Below are positions 1 to 5,976 of a DNA stretch of 11,722 nucleotides, in pieces; within the stretch, counting starts at the first letter, position 1, and every line of letters starts with the position of its first letter. Made by a program: the position numbers and the translations under genes. Source of the DNA: Candidatus Methanoplasma reticulitermitis (GTDB lineage: Archaea; Thermoplasmatota; Thermoplasmata; Methanomassiliicoccales; Methanomethylophilaceae); NCBI GenBank assembly GCA_031287135.1, contig JAITTK010000019.1, forward strand, positions 1 to 11,722, in the 5' to 3' direction. The notes under the pieces are model-generated. The model did not search any database. It was not told where the DNA came from and worked only from the letters and a program-made list of their open reading frames with translations.

Positions 1-795
1 CGCGGCCGCCGCGACTCCCGTGGGCCCTCTTCCGGATGTGAGCTCTTTCTCGGATGCATCTTTCAGAATCTCCGCCGCCTTGCTCTGGACCTCCCCGCTG
101 AGTTTCAGTTCGGAACAGAATCTCTGAACGTAATCCTGAGGTTTGGTGGGCATCAGCTTGAGCTTCAGTTCACGGGTCATGAATCTGTATGTGCGCCCGA
201 TCTCCTTCCTCCCCACGCGGCTTGAGCTCGCGACCTCGTCCAGCGTTCTGGGGACACCGCACTGTCTGCATGCGGCGTAGAGCGAAGCGGCTACCACACC
301 TTCGATGGATCTTCCCCTGATCAGATTCTTGTTGACGGCCTTCCTGTATATCATCGCGGCCGTTTCCCTGACATTCCTCGGAAGCCCCATCGCGGACGCC
401 ATCCTGTCAAGCTCGGAAAGCGCGAAGGCCAGATTCCTTTCCGTGGCATTCGAGACACGGATCCTCCGCTGCCACTTCCTGAGTCTGTAAAGCTGTGCCC
501 GGTTCCTCGTGGGGATGCTCTTCCCGTAGCTGTCTTTGTTCTTCCAGGAGATCTCGGTGGACAATCCCTTGTCGTGGATAGTGTATGTCATGGGAGCGCC
601 GGTACGCGCCCTCTTCTCCCCCTGCTCGACATCGAAGGCCCTCCACTCGGGCCCCTGATCTATGAACTGGTCATCCAGGACCAATCCGCAATCTTCGCAA
701 AGGAGCTCTCCTCTCTCGTAGTCACGCACAAGATGGTGGCTACCGCATTCCGGGCAGACCTCAATCTCTTCTGTTCCTTCTCTTGTCTTTGCCAT
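1..795 (-). CDS. tfb: Transcription initiation factor B (TFB), C-terminus beyond window
   Basis: TFB, the archaeal TFIIB homologue, binds the TBP-TATA complex and recruits RNA polymerase. The window holds 265 codons, and the reading frame is still open at base 1. Archaeal TFBs are usually about 300 residues, so roughly 40 C-terminal residues are missing. Visible features: an N-terminal zinc ribbon with CPEC and CEDC pairs (C14, C17, C33, C36); a B-reader/linker segment around residues 50-85 (EWRAF, then TGAPMTYTIHDKGLST); a first cyclin repeat at about 105-190 (GRSIEGVVAASLYAACRQ, VPRTLDEVA); and a second starting near 205 and ending at SGRGPTGVAAAA. The start MAKTREG is supported by a GGAG ribosome site about 10 bases upstream. 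That site lies inside the end of gar1, and the two genes overlap by 35 bases, so they are probably translationally coupled. Archaea may carry several TFB copies; I cannot tell whether this is the only one. Confidence 0.95.
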   Translation of the reverse strand, partial: MAKTREGTEEIEVCPECGSHHLVRDYERGELLCEDCGLVLDDQFIDQGPEWRAFDVEQGEKRARTGAPMTYTIHDKGLSTEISWKNKDSYGKSIPTRNRAQLYRLRKWQRRIRVSNATERNLAFALSELDRMASAMGLPRNVRETAAMIYRKAVNKNLIRGRSIEGVVAASLYAACRQCGVPRTLDEVASSSRVGRKEIGRTYRFMTRELKLKLMPTKPQDYVQRFCSELKLSGEVQSKAAEILKDASEKELTSGRGPTGVAAAA

Positions 796-1033
796 TTTGA
801 GTTCTCCTCTTCGTGTAAAGTTTCATGCCTCCGATGCCTTCCAGCATAGATGTGTCGCATACGGCCACGGTTATGAACGGCTCCCCGACAGGTCCGAATA
901 TCCGTTTGACTGTCCCTATCTTGTGCTCTCTGGAATCAAAAACGGGATCTCCCATGCCTGGGATGTTATCTGTTCCTATCACAACCATCGTGCCGTTGTT
1001 CGTGGTCCCGTCCGCGACTCCTAAAAATTCCAT
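761..1033 (-). CDS. gar1: H/ACA RNA-protein complex component Gar1
   Basis: Gar1 is a small beta-barrel subunit of H/ACA ribonucleoproteins. With Cbf5, Nop10 and L7Ae it carries out guide-RNA-directed pseudouridylation of rRNA. The 90-residue protein starts MEFLGVADG, has a G-x-MVV strand, then MGDPVFDSREHKIGTVKRI followed by FGPVGEPFITV. The segment pairing a G-x-P-V-x-D turn with I-G-x-V-x-x-x-F-G-P-V is the Gar1 signature. The tail is strongly basic (KRRTQNGKDKRRNRRD), as expected for RNA binding. The frame stays open upstream to base 1186, but those residues are hydrophobic and unlike Gar1. The ATG at 1033 has GAGG nine bases before it and a good TATA box at 1088-1099, so I chose that start. 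The gene precedes and overlaps tfb, a gar1-tfb pairing known in several euryarchaea. Confidence 0.88.
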   Translation of the reverse strand: MEFLGVADGTTNNGTMVVIGTDNIPGMGDPVFDSREHKIGTVKRIFGPVGEPFITVAVCDTSMLEGIGGMKLYTKRRTQNGKDKRRNRRD

Positions 1034-1087
1034 GTCGATGTTCCTCAGAGAAGGCTTTACTTTAATATAGAATAGTAGACACATCTC

Positions 1088-1099
1088 ATATTTAAATAT
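1088..1099 (-). promoter_or_regulatory. Probable TATA box for gar1-tfb
   Basis: The perfect palindrome ATATTTAAATAT contains the archaeal box A core TTTAAATA. It would place transcription start near 1065-1070, giving a leader of about 35 bases with a GAGG ribosome site before gar1. Because it is palindromic it could also drive the other strand, though no plus-strand gene sits at the right distance. Confidence 0.6.
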
Positions 1100-1236
1100 T
1101 AGGGTTTTGTATATAATGGTTGTGATTCCAATATAATTTGATATCCATGCCTGACGCATAAAAATTATCGGAATCGGATAAATCATCCATCCATGTAGGA
1201 TTTCGGTGTCTGATTATTCAGCGGGGATGTAAAAAG

Positions 1237-1244
1237 TTTAATAA
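1237..1244 (+). promoter_or_regulatory. Possible TATA box for the 1308 gene
   Basis: TTTAATAA in a run of A and T fits box A loosely. Transcription would start near 1265, leaving a leader of about 40 bases that contains the GGAGGT ribosome site at 1294-1299, eight bases before the ATG at 1308. Confidence 0.4.
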
Positions 1245-1307
1245 TAACAATAATGTATCACTGCCAGTTGTGTTCGTGGGAACGAATCGAAACGGAGGTT
1301 TAGAAAA

Positions 1308-1616
1308 ATGGATCTTGATATCTGGAGTTTCCTGACAGTTATCATCTTTGTCTTTGCATTGGTCATGATGATAGCTGGTGTCTTCTCGGCTTATTTCGGA
1401 GCCGGAAGGAACAGGGCCTACGGCGGAGTGATATTCGCTGTCGGACTGATCGTTTGCGTTGTGTGGGCTTATCTCGTGGGGTTCAGCGAAATAGAACCGT
1501 TCTACGGCGTCCATGCGTGGGATGTCATGTACGACGCATTGGTGAACATGGTCGCTGTGCTGATCGGGGCCCTCATAGCCATAGGTATATTCCTGGTGGT
1601 AGTGCTTAAGAGCTGA
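1308..1616 (+). CDS. Small three-helix membrane protein, unknown function
   Basis: I do not recognise this 102-residue protein. It has three strongly hydrophobic stretches long enough to span the membrane, at about residues 7-30, 37-58 and 77-100. A short basic turn (GAGRNRAYGG) lies between the first two, and an acidic/aromatic loop (FSEIEPFYGVHAWDVMYD) between the second and third. There is no cleavable signal peptide, cysteine pair or known catalytic motif. It has its own strong ribosome site, GGAGGT at 1294-1299, and a likely promoter in the upstream spacer, so it appears to be a monocistronic expressed gene. The gap before purE is about 85 bases and T-rich, so the two are probably separate transcripts. 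By the positive-inside rule the basic first loop would be cytoplasmic, placing the N-terminus and the acidic loop outside; this is inference. Confidence 0.75.
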   Translation: MDLDIWSFLTVIIFVFALVMMIAGVFSAYFGAGRNRAYGGVIFAVGLIVCVVWAYLVGFSEIEPFYGVHAWDVMYDALVNMVAVLIGALIAIGIFLVVVLKS

Positions 1617-1670
1617 AACGACAGAAGAAACCTTTGACTAAACCTCTTTCCGCAATATTATTTTCGGTGG

Positions 1671-1679
1671 TTTTTTATT
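1671..1679 (+). promoter_or_regulatory. Probable TATA box for purE-guaAB, and T-run after the upstream gene
   Basis: TTTTTTATT lies 24-32 bases before the ATG at 1703, the spacing expected when an archaeal transcript starts at or next to its start codon. No ribosome site precedes that ATG, which agrees with a leaderless purE message. The T-rich stretch from about 1645 to 1682 could also end transcription of the membrane-protein gene. Confidence 0.55.
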
Positions 1680-1702
1680 CTTTGATTGAGTGGGCTCCTC
1701 TG

Positions 1703-2182
1703 ATGCAGAAGGTCTCCATAATAATGGGTAGCAAGAGCGACCTGCCCGTGGCCGAGAAGGCAATAAACATGCTCAGGAAGTTCAATGTGGATTATGAGAT
1801 TGCGGTGGCATCCGCTCACAGGACGCCAGGCAGGGTCCGGAGTCTTGTGGAATCCTCGGACGCGGACGTTTTCATTGCTATAGCCGGTCTCTCGGCGGCG
1901 TTACCGGGGGTAGTGGCCGCGCACACATGCAATCCCGTGATAGGTGTGCCTGTAAGCGGAGAGATGAACCTCGACGCTCTGCTCTCGGTGGTCCAGATGC
2001 CGCCGGGGATACCCGTGGCGGCCGTGGGCCTGGACAGAGGCGACAATGCGGCGATACTTGCGGTGGAGATCATGAGCCTTTCCGACCCCGTGCTTTCCGG
2101 CAGGGTAAAAGAGTACAGGAAAGAGATGGAAGAGAAGATAAAGGCCGACTCGGAACAGGTGGTATCGGATGTTCGGAACTGA
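1703..2182 (+). CDS. purE: 5-(carboxyamino)imidazole ribonucleotide mutase / AIR carboxylase PurE
   Basis: PurE makes CAIR in the middle of de novo purine (IMP) synthesis, in the cytoplasm. The 159-residue protein is close to family length. It shows the N-terminal GSKSD phosphate-binding motif (residues 9-13), SAHRTP in the middle, an AGLSAALPGVVAAHT segment with glycine- and alanine-rich active-site loops, PVIGVP, and VQMPPGIPVA followed by NAAILAVEI. This resembles other archaeal PurE proteins; whether it uses N5-CAIR or AIR plus CO2 cannot be settled by eye. The frame opens earlier, at 1634, but those 23 extra residues are hydrophobic and unlike PurE. The TATA-like box at 1671-1679 also fits a leaderless start at 1703. 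The last 14 bases overlap guaAB, so the two are probably one operon. No PurK homologue is in the window. Confidence 0.93.
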   Translation: MQKVSIIMGSKSDLPVAEKAINMLRKFNVDYEIAVASAHRTPGRVRSLVESSDADVFIAIAGLSAALPGVVAAHTCNPVIGVPVSGEMNLDALLSVVQMPPGIPVAAVGLDRGDNAAILAVEIMSLSDPVLSGRVKEYRKEMEEKIKADSEQVVSDVRN

Positions 2183-3116
2183 GGATTTCATAAACGAATC
2201 GATCGGTCACCTCCGATCCAAAATCCGGGGCAAGGCCATAATCGCATGCTCGGGAGGAGTGGACAGCATGGTCGCGGCCGCTCTGACGAGCAGGGCGATA
2301 GGCGATGATCTGCTCGCAGTCTACGTCGACACGGGACTGATGAGGAAAGGAGAGACGGAAGAGGTCCGCGGGATGCTCGAAGACATGAAGATAAATTTCA
2401 GGATAATCGATGCTTCCGAGGAGTTCTTCGCATCCCTGAGAAATGTCACGGACCCGGAAGAGAAGAGAAAGGTGATAGGCGGCCTTTTCATCAGAGTCTT
2501 CGAAAGGGAAGCGAAAGAGTTCGGTTCGGAGTATCTCGTCCAGGGCACCATCGCACCCGACTGGATAGAATCCGGGGACGGAGTGAGGGACACGATAAAA
2601 TCACACCATAACGTCGGCGGTCTCCCGAAAGAGATGGGGATGACAGTCGTCGAGCCGCTCAGGGATCTGTACAAAGACGAGGTGAGGGACATCGCCAGGG
2701 CTTTGGGCGTCAGATCATCGGAGAGGCAGCCGTTCCCGGGCCCGGCACTCGCGGTCAGATGCCTGGCCGAAGTGACTCCGGACAATATCGGTGTGGTCAG
2801 AGAAGCATGTTTCATCGTCGAGGACGAGATCGCGAAAGCGGCGAGAGAAGGCAAAATGGAGATACCTTGGCAATATTTCGCGGTTCTACTGCCGACGAAA
2901 TCCGTAGGGGTGCAAGGGGACAGAAGAGCATACGGTATGACGATAGCGATAAGGGCGGTCTCTTCCGTCGACGGCATGACTGCGACATATTCAAGGATCC
3001 CGGCGGACGTCCTCGACAGGATGTCTGTCAGGATCACCAATACCATGAAGGACCGGGTTAACCGGGTCGTTTACGACATAACCAACAAGCCACCGGCGAC
3101 GATAGAATGGGAATGA
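2169..3116 (+). CDS. guaAB: GMP synthase subunit B (ATP pyrophosphatase subunit)
   Basis: This is the synthetase half of the archaeal two-subunit GMP synthase. It adenylates XMP with ATP and aminates it, using ammonia from GuaAA, to give GMP. The 315 residues contain the PP-loop SGGVDS at 28-33, VDTGLMRKGE at 53-62, QGTIAPDWIES at 125-135, KSHHNVGGLP at 144-153, RQPFPGPALAVR at 186-197, VGVQGDRRAYG at 246-256 and the C-terminal PPATIEWE at 308-315. Together these cover the N-type ATP pyrophosphatase domain and the C-terminal dimerisation domain without gaps. The gene overlaps purE by 14 bases in another frame, which implies translational coupling; AGGTGGT at 2157-2163 could serve as the ribosome site. 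The glutamine amidotransferase subunit follows 60 bases downstream behind its own promoter. Confidence 0.96.
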   Translation: MFGTEDFINESIGHLRSKIRGKAIIACSGGVDSMVAAALTSRAIGDDLLAVYVDTGLMRKGETEEVRGMLEDMKINFRIIDASEEFFASLRNVTDPEEKRKVIGGLFIRVFEREAKEFGSEYLVQGTIAPDWIESGDGVRDTIKSHHNVGGLPKEMGMTVVEPLRDLYKDEVRDIARALGVRSSERQPFPGPALAVRCLAEVTPDNIGVVREACFIVEDEIAKAAREGKMEIPWQYFAVLLPTKSVGVQGDRRAYGMTIAIRAVSSVDGMTATYSRIPADVLDRMSVRITNTMKDRVNRVVYDITNKPPATIEWE

Positions 3117-3148
3117 CCCCGCACGCCGCTGAATCAGAGACCAATCAG

Positions 3149-3155
3149 CTTAAAT
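3149..3155 (+). promoter_or_regulatory. Probable TATA box for guaAA
   Basis: CTTAAAT ends 22 bases before the guaAA ATG at 3177, in a 60-base gap after guaAB. No ribosome site precedes that ATG, so a leaderless transcript starting close to 3177 is likely. GuaAA could therefore be expressed separately from GuaAB. Confidence 0.5.
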
Positions 3156-3176
3156 CGGGGATGTCATATCATCCTA

Positions 3177-3752
3177 ATGAAAGTCTACGTTGTCGATAAC
3201 GGCGGCCAGTGGACCCATCGGGAATGGAGAGTTCTCAAGTATCTGGGTGTGGATACGAGGATAGTCCCCAACACCACCCCGTTCGATGATATCAGCGATG
3301 TTGATGCCCTGGTCCTCTCCGGCGGTGCTCCCAGCGTCGCCAGCGATACCGGACGCATGGGTAACAACGGGGAATACCTGGACAAAGCGGAATTCCCGAT
3401 ATTGGGGATATGCGCCGGCATGCAGTTCATGTCCGAACATTTTGGCGGCAAGCTCGGACCCGGGAATATACCGGAATTCGGTAAAGTGGAACTGAAAATA
3501 TTGTCACACGGCGATCTGTTCAGGGGATTGCCTTCGGAATTCAACGTATGGGCATCCCACAACGATGAGGTCAAGGAGATACCGCCCGGTTTCGAGATCA
3601 CCGCTGAATCGCAGACATGCCGTGTGGAGGCGATCCGTTCGCTCACGAGACCGCTGTTCGGTGTCCAGTTCCACCCAGAGGTGGAGAACACCGAGAACGG
3701 ACCGGAGATATTCCGGAACTTTTTGGATATCGTCTCAGAACAGAGATCCTGA
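3177..3752 (+). CDS. guaAA: GMP synthase subunit A (glutamine amidotransferase)
   Basis: GuaAA is the glutaminase subunit of the archaeal GMP synthase; it releases ammonia from glutamine and passes it to GuaAB. The protein has 191 residues and is a complete class I amidotransferase. Residues 3-12 form the N-terminal strand and turn VYVVDNGGQW, SGGAPS is at 48-53, the nucleophile elbow GICAGMQ puts the catalytic cysteine at C79, WASHNDEV lies at 125-132, and FGVQFHPEVE supplies the catalytic H166 and E168. All three catalytic residues are present. The start ATG has no ribosome site but a TATA-like box at the leaderless distance. The gene ends nine bases from the end of the convergent UPF0147 gene, so any terminators must overlap coding sequence. 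Confidence 0.96.
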   Translation: MKVYVVDNGGQWTHREWRVLKYLGVDTRIVPNTTPFDDISDVDALVLSGGAPSVASDTGRMGNNGEYLDKAEFPILGICAGMQFMSEHFGGKLGPGNIPEFGKVELKILSHGDLFRGLPSEFNVWASHNDEVKEIPPGFEITAESQTCRVEAIRSLTRPLFGVQFHPEVENTENGPEIFRNFLDIVSEQRS

Positions 3753-3761
3753 AAAACTTTG

Positions 3762-4022
3762 TCAGCCCGATTGGGCGCTGAGGACTTCAAGCTGGCTTAT
3801 TATGTTCCAGATGAGCGTCCTTCCGTGAAGCGGTATGTTCGGGTCGTTCGCAAGATCGTCAAGTATGATCATGGCACTCGTCGCGCGCACATCCAGCGCG
3901 TTTTTTGTATCCAGTAACTTGGCTTTTGCATCCGTCGCTCCCTTTCTGATGTTCCTTGGTACCGAGGTGTCCCCGGCAAGATTATCTAATATATCAGTTA
4001 CCTGTCTGATTTGGTCCGCCAT
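3762..4022 (-). CDS. UPF0147 family protein
   Basis: This 86-residue protein belongs to the uncharacterised archaeal UPF0147 family. It looks wholly alpha-helical and internally repetitive. Two related segments each contain a short loop with proline followed by a long helix: GDTSVPRNIRKGATDAKAKL at about 17-36 and DPNIPLHGRTLIWNIISQLE at about 60-79. There is no signal peptide or membrane helix. Length and both motif blocks match the family as I know it. A purine-rich AGAGGGGA ribosome site lies just before the ATG at 4022. It follows the 54-residue gene on the same strand by 15 bases, so the two are very likely co-transcribed. The family's function is not established, and nothing in the sequence reveals a catalytic site. 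Confidence 0.85.
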   Translation of the reverse strand: MADQIRQVTDILDNLAGDTSVPRNIRKGATDAKAKLLDTKNALDVRATSAMIILDDLANDPNIPLHGRTLIWNIISQLEVLSAQSG

Positions 4023-4037
4023 CGTATCCCCTCTCGG

Positions 4038-4202
4038 TCAAATCAACTCGAACTCTTCCTGTAGGTCTATCATGAGCTGTTCCAGTACCTCTTCGAAACT
4101 TGATGATTTGTATTCTCTCATCCCGCCGAGGTCGCTCTGTATCCTAGCTACGAAGTCGTTGTTGTCTTTCACCAACTCTACGTTGCACAAAATTTCTTCC
4201 AT
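4038..4202 (-). CDS. Small acidic conserved-type protein, unknown function
   Basis: This is a 54-residue protein beginning MEEILCNVELVKDNNDFVAR. A beta-rich N-terminal half (to about the DLGGMREY turn) is followed by an acidic amphipathic helix ending EVLEQLMIDLQEEFELI. I chose the ATG at 4202 because a near-perfect archaeal ribosome site, AGGTGAT, lies five bases before it. An upstream ATG at 4238 lacks such a site and would overlap the TATA boxes. The layout, short strands then a helix, recalls small single-domain archaeal proteins of unknown function, and I have the impression that similar proteins occur beside UPF0147 genes elsewhere, but I cannot verify that here. It sits first in a two-gene operon with UPF0147, 15 bases apart, suggesting a shared role. 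Confidence 0.75.
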   Translation of the reverse strand: MEEILCNVELVKDNNDFVARIQSDLGGMREYKSSSFEEVLEQLMIDLQEEFELI

Positions 4203-4242
4203 CTGTATCACCTGTGCAAGAATTTGATGAACCAACATATAA

Positions 4243-4253
4243 GGTGTATATAA
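4243..4253 (-). promoter_or_regulatory. Probable TATA box for the small acidic protein / UPF0147 operon
   Basis: On the minus strand this reads TTATATACACC. It would start transcription near 4220, leaving a short leader with the AGGTGAT ribosome site at 4207-4213. A second TATA-like patch (CTTATATGTT, 4234-4243) is closer, but would start the transcript on top of the ribosome site. Confidence 0.55.
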
Positions 4254-4298
4254 TGGTTAGGCAGGTTCGGGGCACGGAACGAATTTTAGCCGTACCAC

Positions 4299-4307
4299 AA
4301 TATATTA
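4299..4307 (+). promoter_or_regulatory. Probable TATA box for the GT87-like gene
   Basis: AATATATTA lies 25-33 bases before the preferred ATG at 4332. This spacing argues that the earlier ATG at 4308, which touches the box itself, is not the real start. The divergent minus-strand promoter lies about 50 bases away, so the 4203-4331 interval is a back-to-back promoter region. Confidence 0.5.
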
Positions 4308-4331
4308 ATGCCACAGGGAGGATGTGCGAAT

Positions 4332-5603
4332 ATGTTGGCGGCGGATAACCGGGTAAGAAGATACCAGTTGGTCCTGGGGATAGTATTCGCCGTTGCATCC
4401 GTGGCATATCTCGCCGTTATACACCAGATGGGGATAGAATCGGAAGCGATGAAGGTATACTTCCCGTATGCGGACGAACTTATGCGCGGAAGCATTCCGG
4501 AGATGGAGTATCCGCCGTTCGCCCTTGTTTTCATCGCGATACCCCGGCTGTTCGCATCCACGCCGTTCGGTTACAATGTCGCCTTCGTCGCCGAAGTGTT
4601 CGTGTTCTTCCTTATAGGCCTCGCGGCGATGTCAAGGCTTGCGAAGAGATACAATCAGAGCCAGTCCAAGATCATGGTAATCTACACGGTGTCCATGCTT
4701 CTTATGCTGGAGTTCGTGTTGGACAGATACGACATATTCCCTGCCGTTCTTACATTGCTCTCCTTCTATTGTCTGGTGACAAAGAACTACGTCTGGGCGT
4801 TCGCACTCCTGTCCGTCGCCACAATGACGAAACTGTATCCCGCGGTGCTGTTCCCGTTATATCTCATCCCGTTCTTCATGAACAGGGACTGGTCGAACGT
4901 GCTGAAGGGCATTACGGTATTCGTGGCCGTCGCAACGGCCATAATGCTGCCGATGCTGCTCCTGAATCCGGATGCGGCATTCCATTTCCTCGGCTACCAT
5001 ATGGACCGTCCGCTGCAGATAGAATCCACCCTTTCGCCGTTCATATATCTGGCATCGATGATGGGATTCACCGATGTGCAGATAGCGTTCGGCTATGGCT
5101 CGGACAATCTTCTCGGGCCATGGCCGGATGCCGTGGCACCGTATCTGACCCCATTCATGCTCGCTGCGGTCGTGGCTATGTATGCGCTCTATGCGTATGC
5201 CCTGTTCGGTCTGAGAAGGGACAGACGGGACAATGAGAACAATCGGGTCGCACTTCTGAGCGGGGCCATGGTTCTCCTGCTCATGACCTTCATATTGGCA
5301 GGCAAGGTGTTCTCGACACAGTACATAATATGGCTGATACCTTTCGTTGTGTTCATGCTCATGACGTTGCCGGACCGTTCGTCGAAGAATACGGTCATGG
5401 TGCTGTCGGTACTGGCGATAATCCTGACTCAGCTGAATTTTGCCGTGAATGTCGGTATCAGCGGAGGAGGGGAGGCGATAACCAGTGCGGGCGTGATGAT
5501 AATCCTGGCGAGGAACATAGTCATGGTCATCCTCTTTGCACAAATCTTCAGGATCGTTTACAGGGATGTGCTCAGCAGAAAGCGGTGCGTCCAAGACCCG
5601 TGA
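4332..5603 (+). CDS. GT87/DUF2029-like polytopic glycosyltransferase
   Basis: A membrane protein of 423 residues with about ten hydrophobic spans; the first is at residues 11-30. It resembles GT-C enzymes of the GT87/DUF2029 group, which move a sugar (usually mannose or arabinose) from a polyprenyl-phosphate carrier to glycans or lipids on the outer face of the membrane. Supporting signs are the first outer loop with FPYADELMRGSIPEMEYPPF at about 44-63, where an acidic residue and the EYPP motif are typical; DRYDIFPAVL at 131-140; and TKLYP at 166-170 at the end of a helix, matching the K-x-x-P motif of the group. The start at 4332 is preferred over 4308 because GGGAGGAT (4316-4323) lies eight bases before it and a TATA box sits 25-33 bases upstream. 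It could act in archaeal N-glycosylation or glycolipid synthesis; donor and acceptor cannot be predicted. It stands alone, not in a glycan cluster. Confidence 0.72.
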   Translation: MLAADNRVRRYQLVLGIVFAVASVAYLAVIHQMGIESEAMKVYFPYADELMRGSIPEMEYPPFALVFIAIPRLFASTPFGYNVAFVAEVFVFFLIGLAAMSRLAKRYNQSQSKIMVIYTVSMLLMLEFVLDRYDIFPAVLTLLSFYCLVTKNYVWAFALLSVATMTKLYPAVLFPLYLIPFFMNRDWSNVLKGITVFVAVATAIMLPMLLLNPDAAFHFLGYHMDRPLQIESTLSPFIYLASMMGFTDVQIAFGYGSDNLLGPWPDAVAPYLTPFMLAAVVAMYALYAYALFGLRRDRRDNENNRVALLSGAMVLLLMTFILAGKVFSTQYIIWLIPFVVFMLMTLPDRSSKNTVMVLSVLAIILTQLNFAVNVGISGGGEAITSAGVMIILARNIVMVILFAQIFRIVYRDVLSRKRCVQDP

Positions 5604-5620
5604 TGCCGGAGCACCAAAAA

Positions 5621-5627
5621 CTTTAAG
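5621..5627 (+). promoter_or_regulatory. Possible TATA box for secE-spt5-rpl11
   Basis: CTTTAAG after a run of A could be box A. Transcription would begin near 5650, giving secE a leader of about 85 bases, longer than others in this window. That leader contains a six-base inverted repeat, TCATTC (5655-5660) and GAATGA (5687-5692). I see no coding gene in 5604-5736. Confidence 0.4.
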
Positions 5628-5736
5628 ACAAGAATCTTATCTATGGGTTGTTATTCATTCAATACCTTCAGTGGTAACGAAAGAGCGAATGACCGTGCCG
5701 GGACAATGATCTGGACGGTATCAAGGAAGTATCAAC

Positions 5737-5958
5737 ATGAGCATAGAGGCGAAGGCAGAGGAGATCCAGGACAGTTTCGAGTCCAAGACAAGGAATCTCG
5801 GAAGGGGCAAATACGGCAGGATCCTCAAGATGGCCCACACCCCGACCAGAGAGGAATACAAGAAGACTTGTTATATCGCGGCACTCGGGATGGTAATATT
5901 GGGTGCGGTCGGATTCGTCATAATGTGGGTAATGACATATCTTCCGGGTTACTTCTGA
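5737..5958 (+). CDS. secE: Preprotein translocase subunit SecE (Sec61 gamma)
   Basis: SecE clamps the two halves of the SecY channel and is essential for protein export and membrane insertion. The 73-residue size and single C-terminal span are those of the archaeal/eukaryotic Sec61-gamma type. An amphipathic N-terminal helix is followed by the conserved KMAHTPTREEY segment (31-41), where the A-x-x-P-x-x-x-E-[FY] pattern marks the family. One transmembrane helix runs from about 45 to 68. AGGAAG lies about ten bases before the ATG. The gene heads a secE-spt5-rpl11 cluster, with spt5 starting 18 bases after its stop; this order is widespread in archaea and supports the call for so short a protein. 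Confidence 0.9.
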   Translation: MSIEAKAEEIQDSFESKTRNLGRGKYGRILKMAHTPTREEYKKTCYIAALGMVILGAVGFVIMWVMTYLPGYF

Positions 5959-5976
5959 CGGGCGTGTGGTGTTTCA

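Larger units (their letters stand above)
1034..1307. other. Divergent AT-rich intergenic region
   Basis: This spacer of 274 bases lies between gar1 (minus) and the membrane-protein gene (plus). It is markedly richer in A and T than the flanking genes, with several TATA-like patches (around 1068-1073, 1088-1099, 1119-1125, 1130-1136, 1237-1244). I found no convincing coding frame, tRNA or stable hairpin. It holds at least the promoters of the two flanking genes. A short non-coding RNA cannot be excluded. Confidence 0.5.

Noticed and set aside
1034..1186. N-terminal extension of Gar1 from the far-upstream ATG
   Set aside because: The added 51 residues are unlike Gar1, would contain the TATA box, and the ATG at 1033 has a proper ribosome site.
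2321..3046. 241-codon open frame on the minus strand
   Set aside because: It lies fully inside guaAB, whose protein matches its family along its whole length. The antisense translation has no recognisable motif and is a by-product of codon bias.
3185..3790. 201-codon minus-strand open frame
   Set aside because: It is antisense to guaAA and reads into the end of the UPF0147 gene. There is no ribosome site or family resemblance.
4857..5594. 245-codon minus-strand open frame
   Set aside because: It is antisense to the polytopic glycosyltransferase. Its histidine-, arginine- and glutamate-rich low-complexity composition is what the reverse strand of a hydrophobic gene gives.
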